A stretch of 36,683 bases of DNA, taken from NCBI GenBank assembly GCA_030680415.1, contig JAUXVE010000019.1, forward strand, positions 1 through 36,683, read 5' to 3'. This stretch comes from Rubrivivax sp. GTDB taxonomy: Bacteria > Pseudomonadota > Gammaproteobacteria > Burkholderiales > Burkholderiaceae_C. Below the pieces are notes generated by a model, which saw only the letters and a program-made list of their open reading frames with translations, ran no database searches and was not told where the DNA came from. Positions 25,287 to 32,653 of the stretch are shown one piece after another (the first letter of the stretch is position 1; the number at the start of each line of letters is the position of its first letter). The translations under genes were made by a program, and so were the position numbers.

Positions 25287-26276
25287 CTAGATCACCTTGG
25301 CCCGCATCAGGTCGTTCGAATTGAGCGCGCCCACCAGCCGCCCGGCTTCGTCGACCACCAGCACGCTGGTGATGCGGTGCTGCTCCATGACGCCGGCTGC
25401 GTCCACCGCCAGCGCGTCGGCGCGCACCAGCCGCGGGCTGCGGTGCATGACATCGCTGGCGCTCAGCGCGCGCAGGTCCGCGCCGCGCTCGATGAGGCGG
25501 CGCAGGTCGCCGTCGGTGAAGATGCCGATCGGGCGGCCTTCGGCGTCGGCCACGGCGGTGAAACCCAGGCCCTTGCCGGTCATCTCGCGCAGCAGCTCGT
25601 TGAAGCTGGCGTCGGGTGCCACCCGCGGCACCGCGTCGCCACTGCGCATGAGGTCGCGCACGTGCATCAGCAGCTTGCGGCCGAGCGCGCCGCCGGGGTG
25701 CGAGCGCGCGAAGTCCTCCTCGCGGAAACCACGCGCGTCGAGCAGCGCCACCGCCAGCGCGTCGCCCAGCGCCATCTGCGCCGTGGTGCTGGCGGTGGGG
25801 GCCAGGTTCAACGGGCAGGCCTCTTCGTCGACCGCGCTGGACAGCACCATGTCGGCGTGCCTGGCCAGCGTGGACTCGGGTTGTGCGGTCATCACCACCA
25901 GCGTCACCCCCAGGCGCCGCATCGCCGGCAGGATGGCCGCCAGCTCGTCGCTCTCGCCGCTGTTGCTGATGGCCAGCACGACGTCGCCGGACATCACCAT
26001 GCCCAGATCGCCGTGGCTGGCCTCGGCCGGGTGCACGAAGAAGGCCGGCGTGCCGGTGGAGGCCAGCGTGGCCGCGGTCTTGCGGCCGACGTGGCCGCTC
26101 TTGCCCATGCCCATGACGACGACGCGGCCGCGGCAGTTCAGCATCGCCTGCACGGCACGCCCGAAGCCCGCGCCCTGGCGCGCCGCCAGCCCCAGCAGCG
26201 CACGGGCTTCGATCTCGAAGGTGCGCTGCGCCAGGCGCAGGGCGCGCTCGGCGTCGAAGGGTCGTGAGGGGCTCAC
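25287..26276 (-). CDS. kdsD: Arabinose-5-phosphate isomerase KdsD (KpsF/GutQ)
   Basis: This 329-residue protein has an N-terminal SIS domain (about 35-185: RVVVMGMGKSGHVGRKTAATLASTGT, then HGDLGM and ISNSGES). Two C-terminal CBS domains follow (about 205-260 and 270-329, e.g. GRPIGIFTDGDLRRLIERG). It interconverts ribulose-5-phosphate and arabinose-5-phosphate, the first committed step towards KDO. The length equals E. coli KdsD (328). The start is GTG at 26276, without a clear ribosome site. The gene is divergent from the antiporter gene with only 40 bases between starts. It is followed by kdsC and lptC in one operon. Confidence 0.95.
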   Translation of the reverse strand: MSPSRPFDAERALRLAQRTFEIEARALLGLAARQGAGFGRAVQAMLNCRGRVVVMGMGKSGHVGRKTAATLASTGTPAFFVHPAEASHGDLGMVMSGDVVLAISNSGESDELAAILPAMRRLGVTLVVMTAQPESTLARHADMVLSSAVDEEACPLNLAPTASTTAQMALGDALAVALLDARGFREEDFARSHPGGALGRKLLMHVRDLMRSGDAVPRVAPDASFNELLREMTGKGLGFTAVADAEGRPIGIFTDGDLRRLIERGADLRALSASDVMHRSPRLVRADALAVDAAGVMEQHRITSVLVVDEAGRLVGALNSNDLMRAKVI

Positions 26277-26316
26277 CGGGGCGGTCTCGAATACGATCGA
26301 GCCATTCTAGGCACCC

Positions 26317-28317
26317 ATGGCGACGACCCTCGAGCTGATCCTGCTGTATCTGGTCGCCGCGGTGGCCGGCGTCGTCGTCTGCCGCACGCTGAAGCTGCCG
26401 CCGATGCTGGGCTACCTGGTGGTGGGCGTGCTGATCGGCCCGCATGCGCTGGCCTTCGCGCAGGACACCGCCAGCGTGCAGTACCTGGCCGAGTTCGGTG
26501 TCGTGTTCCTGATGTTCGTCATCGGGCTCGAATTCAACCTGCCCAAGTTGCGCAGCATGCGCTCGCTGGTGTTCGGGCTGGGCATGTCGCAGGTGGTGCT
26601 GACGATGGTCGGCACCTTGGCCGGGCACTTCCTGCTCGTCTGGCTGTGGGGCCGCTTCTCCACGCGCCCCTGGGAAATGGGCTGGCAGGGCGCCGTGGTG
26701 CTGGGTGGAGCGATGGCGATGTCGTCGACCGCCATCGTCGCCAAGCTGCTGACCGAACGGCTCGAACTCGAGGCCGAGCACGGCCGCCGCGTCATGGGCG
26801 TGCTGCTGTTCCAGGATCTGGCCGTGGTGCCGCTGCTGGTGCTGATCCCGGCGCTGGGCTCCAGCGGCGAGCAAATGGCCACCGCGATGGGCTGGGCCGT
26901 GCTCAAGGCCACCGTGTTGCTGACCGTGCTGCTGGTCGGCGGCCAGCGCGTCATGCGCTGGTGGCTGACGCAGGTGGCGCGGCGCAAGAGCGAAGAGCTG
27001 TTCGTGCTGAACCTGCTGCTCATCACGCTGGGCCTGGCCTGGATCACCGAGCACTTCGGGCTCTCGCTGGCGCTGGGCGCATTCGTCGCCGGCATGCTGG
27101 TGGCCGAGACCGAGTACAAGCACCAGGTCGAGACCGACATCCGGCCCTTCCACGACGTGCTGCTCGGCCTGTTCTTCATCACCATCGGCATGAAGCTCGA
27201 CTGGCGCCCGGTGCTCGACCAGTGGTTCCTGGTGCTGCTGCTCACCAGCGGGCCGGTGCTCGTCAAGTTCGTGCTGGTGGCGGCGCTGGCGCGTGCCTTC
27301 GGCGCCCAGCCCGGCGTGGCGCTGCGCACCGGCCTGTACCTGGCGCAGGCCGGCGAGTTCGGTTTCGTGCTGCTCACGCTGGGCGCCGCCCGAGGCCTGG
27401 TGGCGCCCGAGTGGATGAGTCCGGTGCTGGCCAGCATGGTGCTGTCGATGCTGGCCACGCCCTTTCTCATCCTGTACAGCAACCGTATCGTCAACCGGCT
27501 CAGCGCCAGCGACTGGATGATGCAGTCGGTGGCCTTGACGACGATCGCGCGCAGGGCCATCGCCACCGAGCGCCACGTCATCATCTGCGGCTACGGCCGC
27601 AGCGGCCAGAACCTGGCGCGGCTACTGGTGCCCGAAGGCATTCCCTACATGGCGCTGGACCTCGACCCCGACCGCGTGCGCCAGGCCGCGGCCGCCGGAC
27701 AGAGCGTGGTCTTCGGCGACGCCGCGCGGCTGCAAAGCCTGATGGCCGCCGGCCTGGCGCGCGCCGCGGCGGTGGTCGTCAGCTACCACGACACGCCTTC
27801 AGCGCTGAAGATCCTGCGCCTGGTGCAGGAACACGCGCCGCAGGTCCCGGTCGTCGTGCGCACGGTGGACGACACCGACATCGACAAGCTGCGCGCTGCC
27901 GGCGCCACCGAAGTCGTGCCCGAGGCCATCGAAGGTTCGCTGATGCTGGCCAGCCACGCGCTGGCGCTGGTGGGCGTGCCGATGCGGCGCGTCGTCCGCA
28001 TCGCGCGCGACGCCCGCGACGCCCGCTACGGCCTGCTGCGCGGCTACTTCCACGGCGCCGACGACGACACCGTGGAAGAACTGCACCAGGCGCGGCTGCA
28101 CACCGTGACGGTGCCCAGCGCGGCGCGGTGCGTCGGGCAGGCCCTGGATGGCCTGGCGCTGCCCGCGCTGGGCGTGGGCGTGGTGTCGATACGGCATGCC
28201 GGCGGTGGGGGTGCTCCGCCGGTGCCCGAGCACGTGCTGGTGGCGGGCGATACGCTGGTGCTTTCGGGACTGCCCGAACCGCTGGCGCTGGCCGAGGAGA
28301 AGCTGCTGCGCGGTTGA
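26317..28317 (+). CDS. CPA2-type monovalent cation:proton antiporter (KefB/YbaL-like)
   Basis: This 666-residue protein has about 12 membrane helices in residues 1-390 (Na_H_Exchanger domain), with LEFNLPKLRS, AMAMSSTAIVAKLL and FQDLAVVPLLVL typical of the CPA2 family. A TrkA-N Rossmann domain (GYGRSGQNLARLL at about 429-441, then DLDPDRV) and a TrkA-C domain (about 585-660) follow. It moves K+ or Na+ in exchange for H+ across the inner membrane and is gated by nucleotide. Its place beside kdsD is the usual arrangement in Burkholderiales. The ATG at 26317 follows a -10-like CATTCT by 8 bases. Confidence 0.94.
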   Translation: MATTLELILLYLVAAVAGVVVCRTLKLPPMLGYLVVGVLIGPHALAFAQDTASVQYLAEFGVVFLMFVIGLEFNLPKLRSMRSLVFGLGMSQVVLTMVGTLAGHFLLVWLWGRFSTRPWEMGWQGAVVLGGAMAMSSTAIVAKLLTERLELEAEHGRRVMGVLLFQDLAVVPLLVLIPALGSSGEQMATAMGWAVLKATVLLTVLLVGGQRVMRWWLTQVARRKSEELFVLNLLLITLGLAWITEHFGLSLALGAFVAGMLVAETEYKHQVETDIRPFHDVLLGLFFITIGMKLDWRPVLDQWFLVLLLTSGPVLVKFVLVAALARAFGAQPGVALRTGLYLAQAGEFGFVLLTLGAARGLVAPEWMSPVLASMVLSMLATPFLILYSNRIVNRLSASDWMMQSVALTTIARRAIATERHVIICGYGRSGQNLARLLVPEGIPYMALDLDPDRVRQAAAAGQSVVFGDAARLQSLMAAGLARAAAVVVSYHDTPSALKILRLVQEHAPQVPVVVRTVDDTDIDKLRAAGATEVVPEAIEGSLMLASHALALVGVPMRRVVRIARDARDARYGLLRGYFHGADDDTVEELHQARLHTVTVPSAARCVGQALDGLALPALGVGVVSIRHAGGGGAPPVPEHVLVAGDTLVLSGLPEPLALAEEKLLRG

Positions 28318-28346
28318 GGCCGGTCCCGCCTGTTGCTGGAGTGACG

Positions 28347-28925
28347 ATGCCCCACCGCCGTGACGTGCTGGCCGCCGGACTGGCGCTGCCCTTCGCCCCG
28401 CTGCCCGGCCTGGCCGGCGACGACGCCGGCGCCGAGCCACTGATCCGCGCCGGCGGCGTCGTCGTCGCGTTCAGGCATGCGCTGGCACCCGGCACCTTCG
28501 ACCCGCCCGGCTTCACGATCGACGACTGCCGCACGCAACGCAACCTCGACGACGAGGGCCGGGCGCAGGCGCGCCGCATCGGCGAATGGTTCCAGCGCCG
28601 GCAGCTGCGGCCGGCAGCGGTTCGCTCCAGTCCCTGGTGCCGCTGCGTCGACACCGCCACCTTGGCTTTCGGCCACGCCGAGCCCTGGCCGGCGCTGGGC
28701 TCGCCGCGCGGCTCGCCCGAGCAGACCAGTACCGGCCATCTGCAGCAACTGCGCACCGCACTGCAGGCCGCCGGCACCCGGGCTGGGCGTTTCGAAGTCT
28801 GGGTGACGCACATGTTCGTGCTGTCGGCGCTGGTCCGGCAAGGCACCGGCTCCGGTGAAGGCCTGGTGCTGCGCGCCGGGCCCGTGGGCGAGGTGCAGGT
28901 GCTGGCGCGCCTGGCCCCGGCCTGA
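28347..28925 (+). CDS. Histidine phosphatase family protein, exported
   Basis: This 192-residue protein begins [21 protein letters not shown], a signal sequence with adjacent arginines and probable Tat or Sec export. The core reads [15 protein letters not shown]: the phosphatase RHG signature appears as RHA (Arg43-His44). Further conserved positions are [12 protein letters not shown] (second Arg) and [10 protein letters not shown] (second His). It is probably a periplasmic phosphatase of unknown substrate. The ATG at 28347 has GGAG 5 bases upstream and starts the signal peptide. It is inserted between the antiporter gene (29 bases) and apt (37 bases), which are usually adjacent in related genomes. 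Confidence 0.88.
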   Translation: MPHRRDVLAAGLALPFAPLPGLAGDDAGAEPLIRAGGVVVAFRHALAPGTFDPPGFTIDDCRTQRNLDDEGRAQARRIGEWFQRRQLRPAAVRSSPWCRCVDTATLAFGHAEPWPALGSPRGSPEQTSTGHLQQLRTALQAAGTRAGRFEVWVTHMFVLSALVRQGTGSGEGLVLRAGPVGEVQVLARLAPA

Positions 28926-28949
28926 GCGGCTGCGCCGCCGCCGGCGGCC

Positions 28950-28955
28950 TATCAT
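28950..28955 (+). promoter_or_regulatory. Candidate -10 box for apt
   Basis: TATCAT matches TATAAT at 5 of 6 positions and ends 7 bases before the ATG at 28963, which would give a leaderless or one-base-leader transcript. No ribosome site is seen. Confidence 0.4.
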
Positions 28956-28962
28956 TCCAGGC

Positions 28963-29520
28963 ATGGCCGTCGATCCCGTTGCCTCGCCTTCGGAATACAT
29001 CCGATCGCACATCCGCACCGTGCCCGACTGGCCGGCGCCGGGCGTCATGTTCCGCGACATCACCCCGCTGCTGAGCCGGCCGCGCGTCTTTCGCGTCCTG
29101 ATCGACCAGTTCGTGCACCGCTACTTCGACGTGCGGCCCGATGTCATCGCCGGGCTCGACGCGCGCGGCTTCATCATCGGCAGCGTCGTGGCCTACGAGC
29201 TGAACGTCGGTTTCGTGCCCATCCGCAAGAAGGGCAAGCTGCCCTTCACCACCGTGGCGGAAACCTACGAGCTGGAATACGGCAGTGCCACCGTCGAGAT
29301 GCACACCGACGCCGTCAAACCGGGCGACCGCGTCGTGCTCATCGACGACCTCATCGCCACCGGTGGCACCATGATGGCGGGCAGGAAGCTGCTCGAGCGG
29401 CTGGGCGCGCAGGTCATCGAGGGCGCGGCCATCGTCGACCTGCCCGAGCTCGGTGGCTCGAACCGGCTGCGCACCGCGGGCCTGCCGCTTTTCACCCTGG
29501 TCGACTTCGAGGGGCATTGA
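28963..29520 (+). CDS. apt: Adenine phosphoribosyltransferase
   Basis: This 185-residue type I phosphoribosyltransferase has the PRPP-binding loop [14 protein letters not shown] in its second half, [11 protein letters not shown] near the N-terminus and [28 protein letters not shown], the APRT flexible-loop region. It salvages adenine to AMP using PRPP in the cytoplasm. The ATG at 28963 matches the family length (about 180). It belongs to the group downstream of the antiporter gene. A -10-like box just before the ATG suggests an own leaderless promoter. Confidence 0.96.
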   Translation: MAVDPVASPSEYIRSHIRTVPDWPAPGVMFRDITPLLSRPRVFRVLIDQFVHRYFDVRPDVIAGLDARGFIIGSVVAYELNVGFVPIRKKGKLPFTTVAETYELEYGSATVEMHTDAVKPGDRVVLIDDLIATGGTMMAGRKLLERLGAQVIEGAAIVDLPELGGSNRLRTAGLPLFTLVDFEGH

Positions 29521-29615
29521 AGCGTGGCCGTGAATTTGGCCAGACACCAGCGCGGGCCGGGCCGGGCCGCGGCAAGCGTTGCCCGTCGGTCGCGCGGCGC
29601 GGGCGCCACGGCCGG

Positions 29616-29644
29616 CTGTCACCGCGCCCGCCTTGTGGCCTAAT
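29616..29644 (+). promoter_or_regulatory. Candidate promoter of the 55-residue basic protein
   Basis: CTGTCA (29616-29621, 4 of 6 to TTGACA) and CCTAAT (29639-29644, 4 of 6 to TATAAT) lie with exactly 17 bases between. This predicts a leader of about 27 bases that includes GGAG before the ATG at 29678. Confidence 0.45.
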
Positions 29645-29677
29645 CCGCCTTTCGCCCAAACATTCCCGGAGCCCAAC

Positions 29678-29845
29678 ATGGCCAGCAAGATCAGAACCGA
29701 AGCCGACCGCCGCGCCACGCCGCCCGTGCCGCCCACGCCCAGCACCAACCTCACCACCGCCCGCGGCCAGAAGATCAGCAAGGAGCGCGGCTCGCACACG
29801 CGCAGCAAGAAGAACCCGGGCAAGCGCGCCGGCAAGGGCGGCTGA
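29678..29845 (+). CDS. Small Lys/Arg-rich protein of unknown function
   Basis: The product is 55 residues, strongly basic and probably disordered. It opens MASKIRTEADRR, then a Pro/Thr-rich linker (PPVPPTPSTNLTT), then a Lys/Arg/Ser/Gly tail (KISKERGSHTRSKKNPGKRAGKGG). A GGAG ribosome site lies 6 bases before the ATG and a promoter-like pair is seen upstream. The composition resembles nucleic-acid-binding or ribosome-associated small proteins, but no family is recognised. It sits alone between apt (157-base gap) and the COG2509 gene (71-base gap). Confidence 0.7.
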   Translation: MASKIRTEADRRATPPVPPTPSTNLTTARGQKISKERGSHTRSKKNPGKRAGKGG

Positions 29846-29916
29846 GCTTCCCCTTGCACTGAGCCGCTGGCTGCACCGGGCCTGCGGCCCGAGCCTGGCC
29901 GGCGCGAGCCGCCGCG

Positions 29917-31605
29917 ATGCTGCGCATCACCGAACTGCGACTGCCGCTGGACCACGCCGAAGACGCGTTGCGCGCAGCGGTGCGGGCCCGCCTGGGCCTG
30001 GCCGAGTCCGAGCCGCTGGGCTGCACGGTCTTCAAGCGTGCCTTCGATGCGCGCAAGAAGTCGGCGGTGGTGTTGATCTACACCGTCGATTGCGAACTGG
30101 CCGACGAAGCCGCGGTGCTGCGCCGCTGCGCCGGCGACCCGCATGTGCGGCCCAGCCCCGACACCCGCTATCGCTTCATCGGCCACGCCCCGGCCGACTT
30201 CCGCGCCGGCGGGCGACCACGGCCGCTGGTCGTCGGCTTCGGCCCCTGCGGCCTGTTCGCCGCGCTGATCCTGGCGCAGATGGGGCTGCGACCGATCGTG
30301 CTGGAGCGCGGCCGCGCCGTGCGCGAGCGCACCAGGGACACCTGGGGCCTGTGGCGCCAGGGCGTGCTCGACCCCGAATCGAACGTGCAGTTCGGCGAAG
30401 GCGGTGCCGGCACCTTTTCCGACGGCAAGCTGTGGAGCCAGATCAGCGACCCGCGGCACCTCACGCGCAAGGTGCTCACCGAGTTCGTCAAGGCCGGCGC
30501 GCCGGAAGAGATCCTGTTCGTTGCCAAGCCGCACATCGGCACCTTCCGGCTGGTCGGCATGGTCGAGAAGATGCGCGCCGAGATCGAGGCGCTGGGCGGC
30601 GAGGTCCGCTTCCGGCAACGCGTCGCCGACGTGCGGATCGAGGCCGGGCAAGTGCGCGACGGCGATCAGCCCACGCGACGCATCACAGGCGTCGTGCTCG
30701 CCAGCGGCGAGGAGATCGCTGCCGACCACGTCGTGCTGGCACTGGGCCACAGCGCGCGCGACACCTTCGAGATGCTGTACCTGCGCGGCGTCCGCATGGA
30801 ACCGAAGCCCTTCTCGGTAGGCGTGCGCATCGAGCACCCGCAGAGCGTGATCGACCGCGCCCGCTTCGGCCCCAGCGCCGGCCACCCGATCCTCGGCGCG
30901 GCCGACTACAAGCTGGTGCACCACGCCAGCAACGGGCGCGCGGTGTACAGCTTCTGCATGTGCCCGGGCGGCACCGTGGTCGCCGCCACCTCCGAGGTCG
31001 GCCGCGTCGTCACCAACGGCATGAGCCAGTATTCGCGCAACGAGCGCAATGCCAACGCCGGGCTGGTGGTGGGCATTTCGCCGCAGGATTACCGGCAGGA
31101 CGGCGCCGCAGGCGGGCCGGTGCACCCGCTGGACGGCATCGCCTTCCAGCGCCTGTGGGAGTCACGCGCCTTCGAGCTGGGCGGCGGCGGCTACGTGGCG
31201 CCGGCGCAGTTGGTGGGCGACTTCATCAAGGGCCAGGCCTCGAGCACGCTCGGCGGCGTGCTGCCTTCGTACCAGCCCGGCGTGCGCCTCACCAACCTCG
31301 CGCCCCCGGGCCGCGGCGCGCTGCCGGAGTACGTGCTGGATGCGCTGCGCGAGGCGCTGCCGAATTTCGAGCGCCAGATCAAGGGCTACGCGATGCCCGA
31401 CGCCGTGCTCACCGGCGTCGAGACGCGGACCTCGTCGCCGCTGCGCATCACGCGCGGCGCGAACCTGCAGAGCCTGAACGTGGCGGGCTTGTACCCGGCC
31501 GGCGAGGGCGCGGGTTATGCCGGCGGCATCATGTCGGCCGGCGTCGACGGCATCGAGGTGGCGGAGGCGCTGGCGGCGCAGATGCTGGGGCTGGTGGTCG
31601 CGTGA
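29917..31605 (+). CDS. COG2509-type FAD-dependent dehydrogenase
   Basis: This 562-residue protein has an N-terminal alpha/beta domain (residues 1-95: MLRITELRLPLDHAEDALR, TVFKRAFDARKKSAV). An FAD-binding fold follows, beginning PLVVGFGPCGLFAALILAQMG (dinucleotide motif), then ERGRAVRERTRDTWGLW and FGEGGAGTFSDGKL. Two cysteines lie in SFCMCPGG (about residue 350). The C-terminal FAD contact is LYPAGEGAGYAGGIMSAGVDGIEVAEAL. This is the widely conserved, uncharacterised COG2509 flavoprotein family. The ATG at 29917 starts the N-terminal domain. It is the last core-type gene before the accessory region. Confidence 0.92.
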   Translation: MLRITELRLPLDHAEDALRAAVRARLGLAESEPLGCTVFKRAFDARKKSAVVLIYTVDCELADEAAVLRRCAGDPHVRPSPDTRYRFIGHAPADFRAGGRPRPLVVGFGPCGLFAALILAQMGLRPIVLERGRAVRERTRDTWGLWRQGVLDPESNVQFGEGGAGTFSDGKLWSQISDPRHLTRKVLTEFVKAGAPEEILFVAKPHIGTFRLVGMVEKMRAEIEALGGEVRFRQRVADVRIEAGQVRDGDQPTRRITGVVLASGEEIAADHVVLALGHSARDTFEMLYLRGVRMEPKPFSVGVRIEHPQSVIDRARFGPSAGHPILGAADYKLVHHASNGRAVYSFCMCPGGTVVAATSEVGRVVTNGMSQYSRNERNANAGLVVGISPQDYRQDGAAGGPVHPLDGIAFQRLWESRAFELGGGGYVAPAQLVGDFIKGQASSTLGGVLPSYQPGVRLTNLAPPGRGALPEYVLDALREALPNFERQIKGYAMPDAVLTGVETRTSSPLRITRGANLQSLNVAGLYPAGEGAGYAGGIMSAGVDGIEVAEALAAQMLGLVVA

Positions 31606-31631
31606 GCGGCACGGAGTCGGCGCCGGCCGGG

Positions 31632-31649
31632 TCACTTGCCGATGCAGAA
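31632..31649 (-). other. Possible island attachment site: copy of mnmE 3' end
   Basis: Read on the minus strand these 18 bases are TTC TGC ATC GGC AAG TGA, encoding FCIGK-stop, the invariant C-terminus of the tRNA-modifying GTPase MnmE (TrmE). No mnmE gene precedes it: the frame upstream reads only a short unrelated stretch. SGI1-family genomic islands use exactly this 18-bp mnmE end as attB. The site coincides with the switch from GC-rich core to the more AT-rich cassette, so it may be the outer end of an integrated island. Confidence 0.5.
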
Positions 31650-31668
31650 CGTAGCGAATGGGCAGCAA

Positions 31669-31691
31669 CCCGCATGAATCCATCATGCGGG
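31669..31691. terminator. Hairpin between convergent genes, possible terminator
   Basis: A perfect 9-bp stem (CCCGCATGA/TCATGCGGG) with a 5-base loop lies between the COG2509 stop and the cassette's last stop. No T-run follows on either strand, so termination activity is uncertain. Confidence 0.4.
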
Positions 31692-31743
31692 CCCCGCCAA
31701 CATCAGGACTTGGACATGAACTTGGACTTGCCAGCCCAGCCGG

Positions 31744-32133
31744 TCATTCGCCTTCGTAGACAACCAGTGTTGCCTTGTCGGCCAGCCTCTTGGCGATGAT
31801 CCGATTCTTGGGATCGGATGTCCAACCGCACACGTTCGCATGGCGCTCGTGTGGATCAGGCGCAGGCACCACGTCCAAGCCCTCTACGAAGAGGTCCTGT
31901 GCAACCAAGCTGCAGTGGCCCTTCAATGGCAGATCCGGTTGGCCCACGAAGTGAGCACCCAGGTCAACGATGTCCGTCTTCGCCATTCCCAGGGTGCGGT
32001 AGACACTGATGTCCCCGTCCTGAATCCTTGGCATGAAAGCCGCAAAGTGTGGCCGGCCGATCCCGCGCCGCAGGTGCGACGTATTGCGGAGAAATCGAGT
32101 GATCTCCTCCGCAGGATCGACAACCTCATCCAA
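31744..32133 (-). CDS. Cassette protein 3, unknown function (129 aa)
   Basis: The product is 129 residues, soluble, without signal peptide. Visible blocks are TRFLRNTSHLRRGIGRPHFAAFMPR, GDISVYRTLGM, GHCSLVAQDLFVEGLDVVPAPDPHERHANVCGW and a basic IIAKRLADKATLVVY tail. The layout (basic RR segment, PxxxAFxP, SVYR, then DPxPxxxH near the end) recalls small unclassified proteins that follow a partner gene in other bacteria; this is pattern memory, not a database match. The start is TTG at 32133, four bases after the stop of the middle gene; it is the only possible start after an in-frame stop at 32155-32157. A good GGAGG lies 9 bases upstream. It is the last gene of the three-gene cassette, with A/T-richer codons than the core genes. 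Confidence 0.7.
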   Translation of the reverse strand: MDEVVDPAEEITRFLRNTSHLRRGIGRPHFAAFMPRIQDGDISVYRTLGMAKTDIVDLGAHFVGQPDLPLKGHCSLVAQDLFVEGLDVVPAPDPHERHANVCGWTSDPKNRIIAKRLADKATLVVYEGE

Positions 32134-32137
32134 TCGC

Positions 32138-32653
32138 TCAAGCCTCCGGTTGCATCAGCTCCGAGAGCAAGGCAATCTCGTACCGCCCTAGCGTTCCCGC
32201 GAAGTTTCTGGTTCCGTACAACTCGTTGCCCAGGCCCAGCATCGCCGAGTGTTCAATCGTGCCCGTACCCTTGAGTGCCAGCACAAGCCACCGGCCCGGT
32301 CCCAGATCCCACTCAAAGACAATCGCACCTGAAGGCTCGACAGTCGGGACCGGAGCAATGCACCACTGCGGCAGCGCAGTCAGCAACTCGTCCGCCTCGC
32401 GCATCGCTGCAGACGTTGGAGCACTTTGCTCGTCTCCCCCGGTAGCCAGCCGACCTGCCTCTTGGTAACCGGTGCTCAGGGCCGCTTGCGCCGGCAAGAT
32501 GACCGCCTGTCCACTTGCAGTGCGGACCGTGTCCAAGAACACGCGCTTGAGCTGCGAGGCCAAATGTTCAGCCGCGTCACTCACCCCAGCGGACACGCTG
32601 AAAGTGCCAAAACCGGAGTGGCGGCCTGGCGAAGCAAGTGTTGCAGTGGTCAC
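32138..32653 (-). CDS. Cassette protein 2, unknown function (171 aa)
   Basis: The product is 171 residues, soluble. The N-terminal half (GTFSVSAGVSDAAEHLASQLKRVFL) and a Ser/Ala-rich middle are followed by a C-terminal block, PQWCIAPVPTVEPSGAIVFEWDLGPGRW. Its P-x-V-x-P-x-G-x-x-x-x-E-W pattern recurs in small proteins of unknown function. The GTG at 32653 is preferred: it overlaps the TGA of the TIGR04255 gene as GTGA and has AAGGA 5 bases upstream. An ATG at 32668 would add five residues and lacks a ribosome site. It is translationally coupled to the gene before it, and its stop is 4 bases from the next start. I do not recognise a family. Confidence 0.72.
   Translation of the reverse strand: MTTATLASPGRHSGFGTFSVSAGVSDAAEHLASQLKRVFLDTVRTASGQAVILPAQAALSTGYQEAGRLATGGDEQSAPTSAAMREADELLTALPQWCIAPVPTVEPSGAIVFEWDLGPGRWLVLALKGTGTIEHSAMLGLGNELYGTRNFAGTLGRYEIALLSELMQPEA

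Noticed and set aside
28513..31125. 870-codon minus-strand frame
   Set aside because: It spans the complements of the histidine phosphatase, apt, the small protein and the COG2509 gene, each supported by motifs; it has biased Ala/Arg/His composition.
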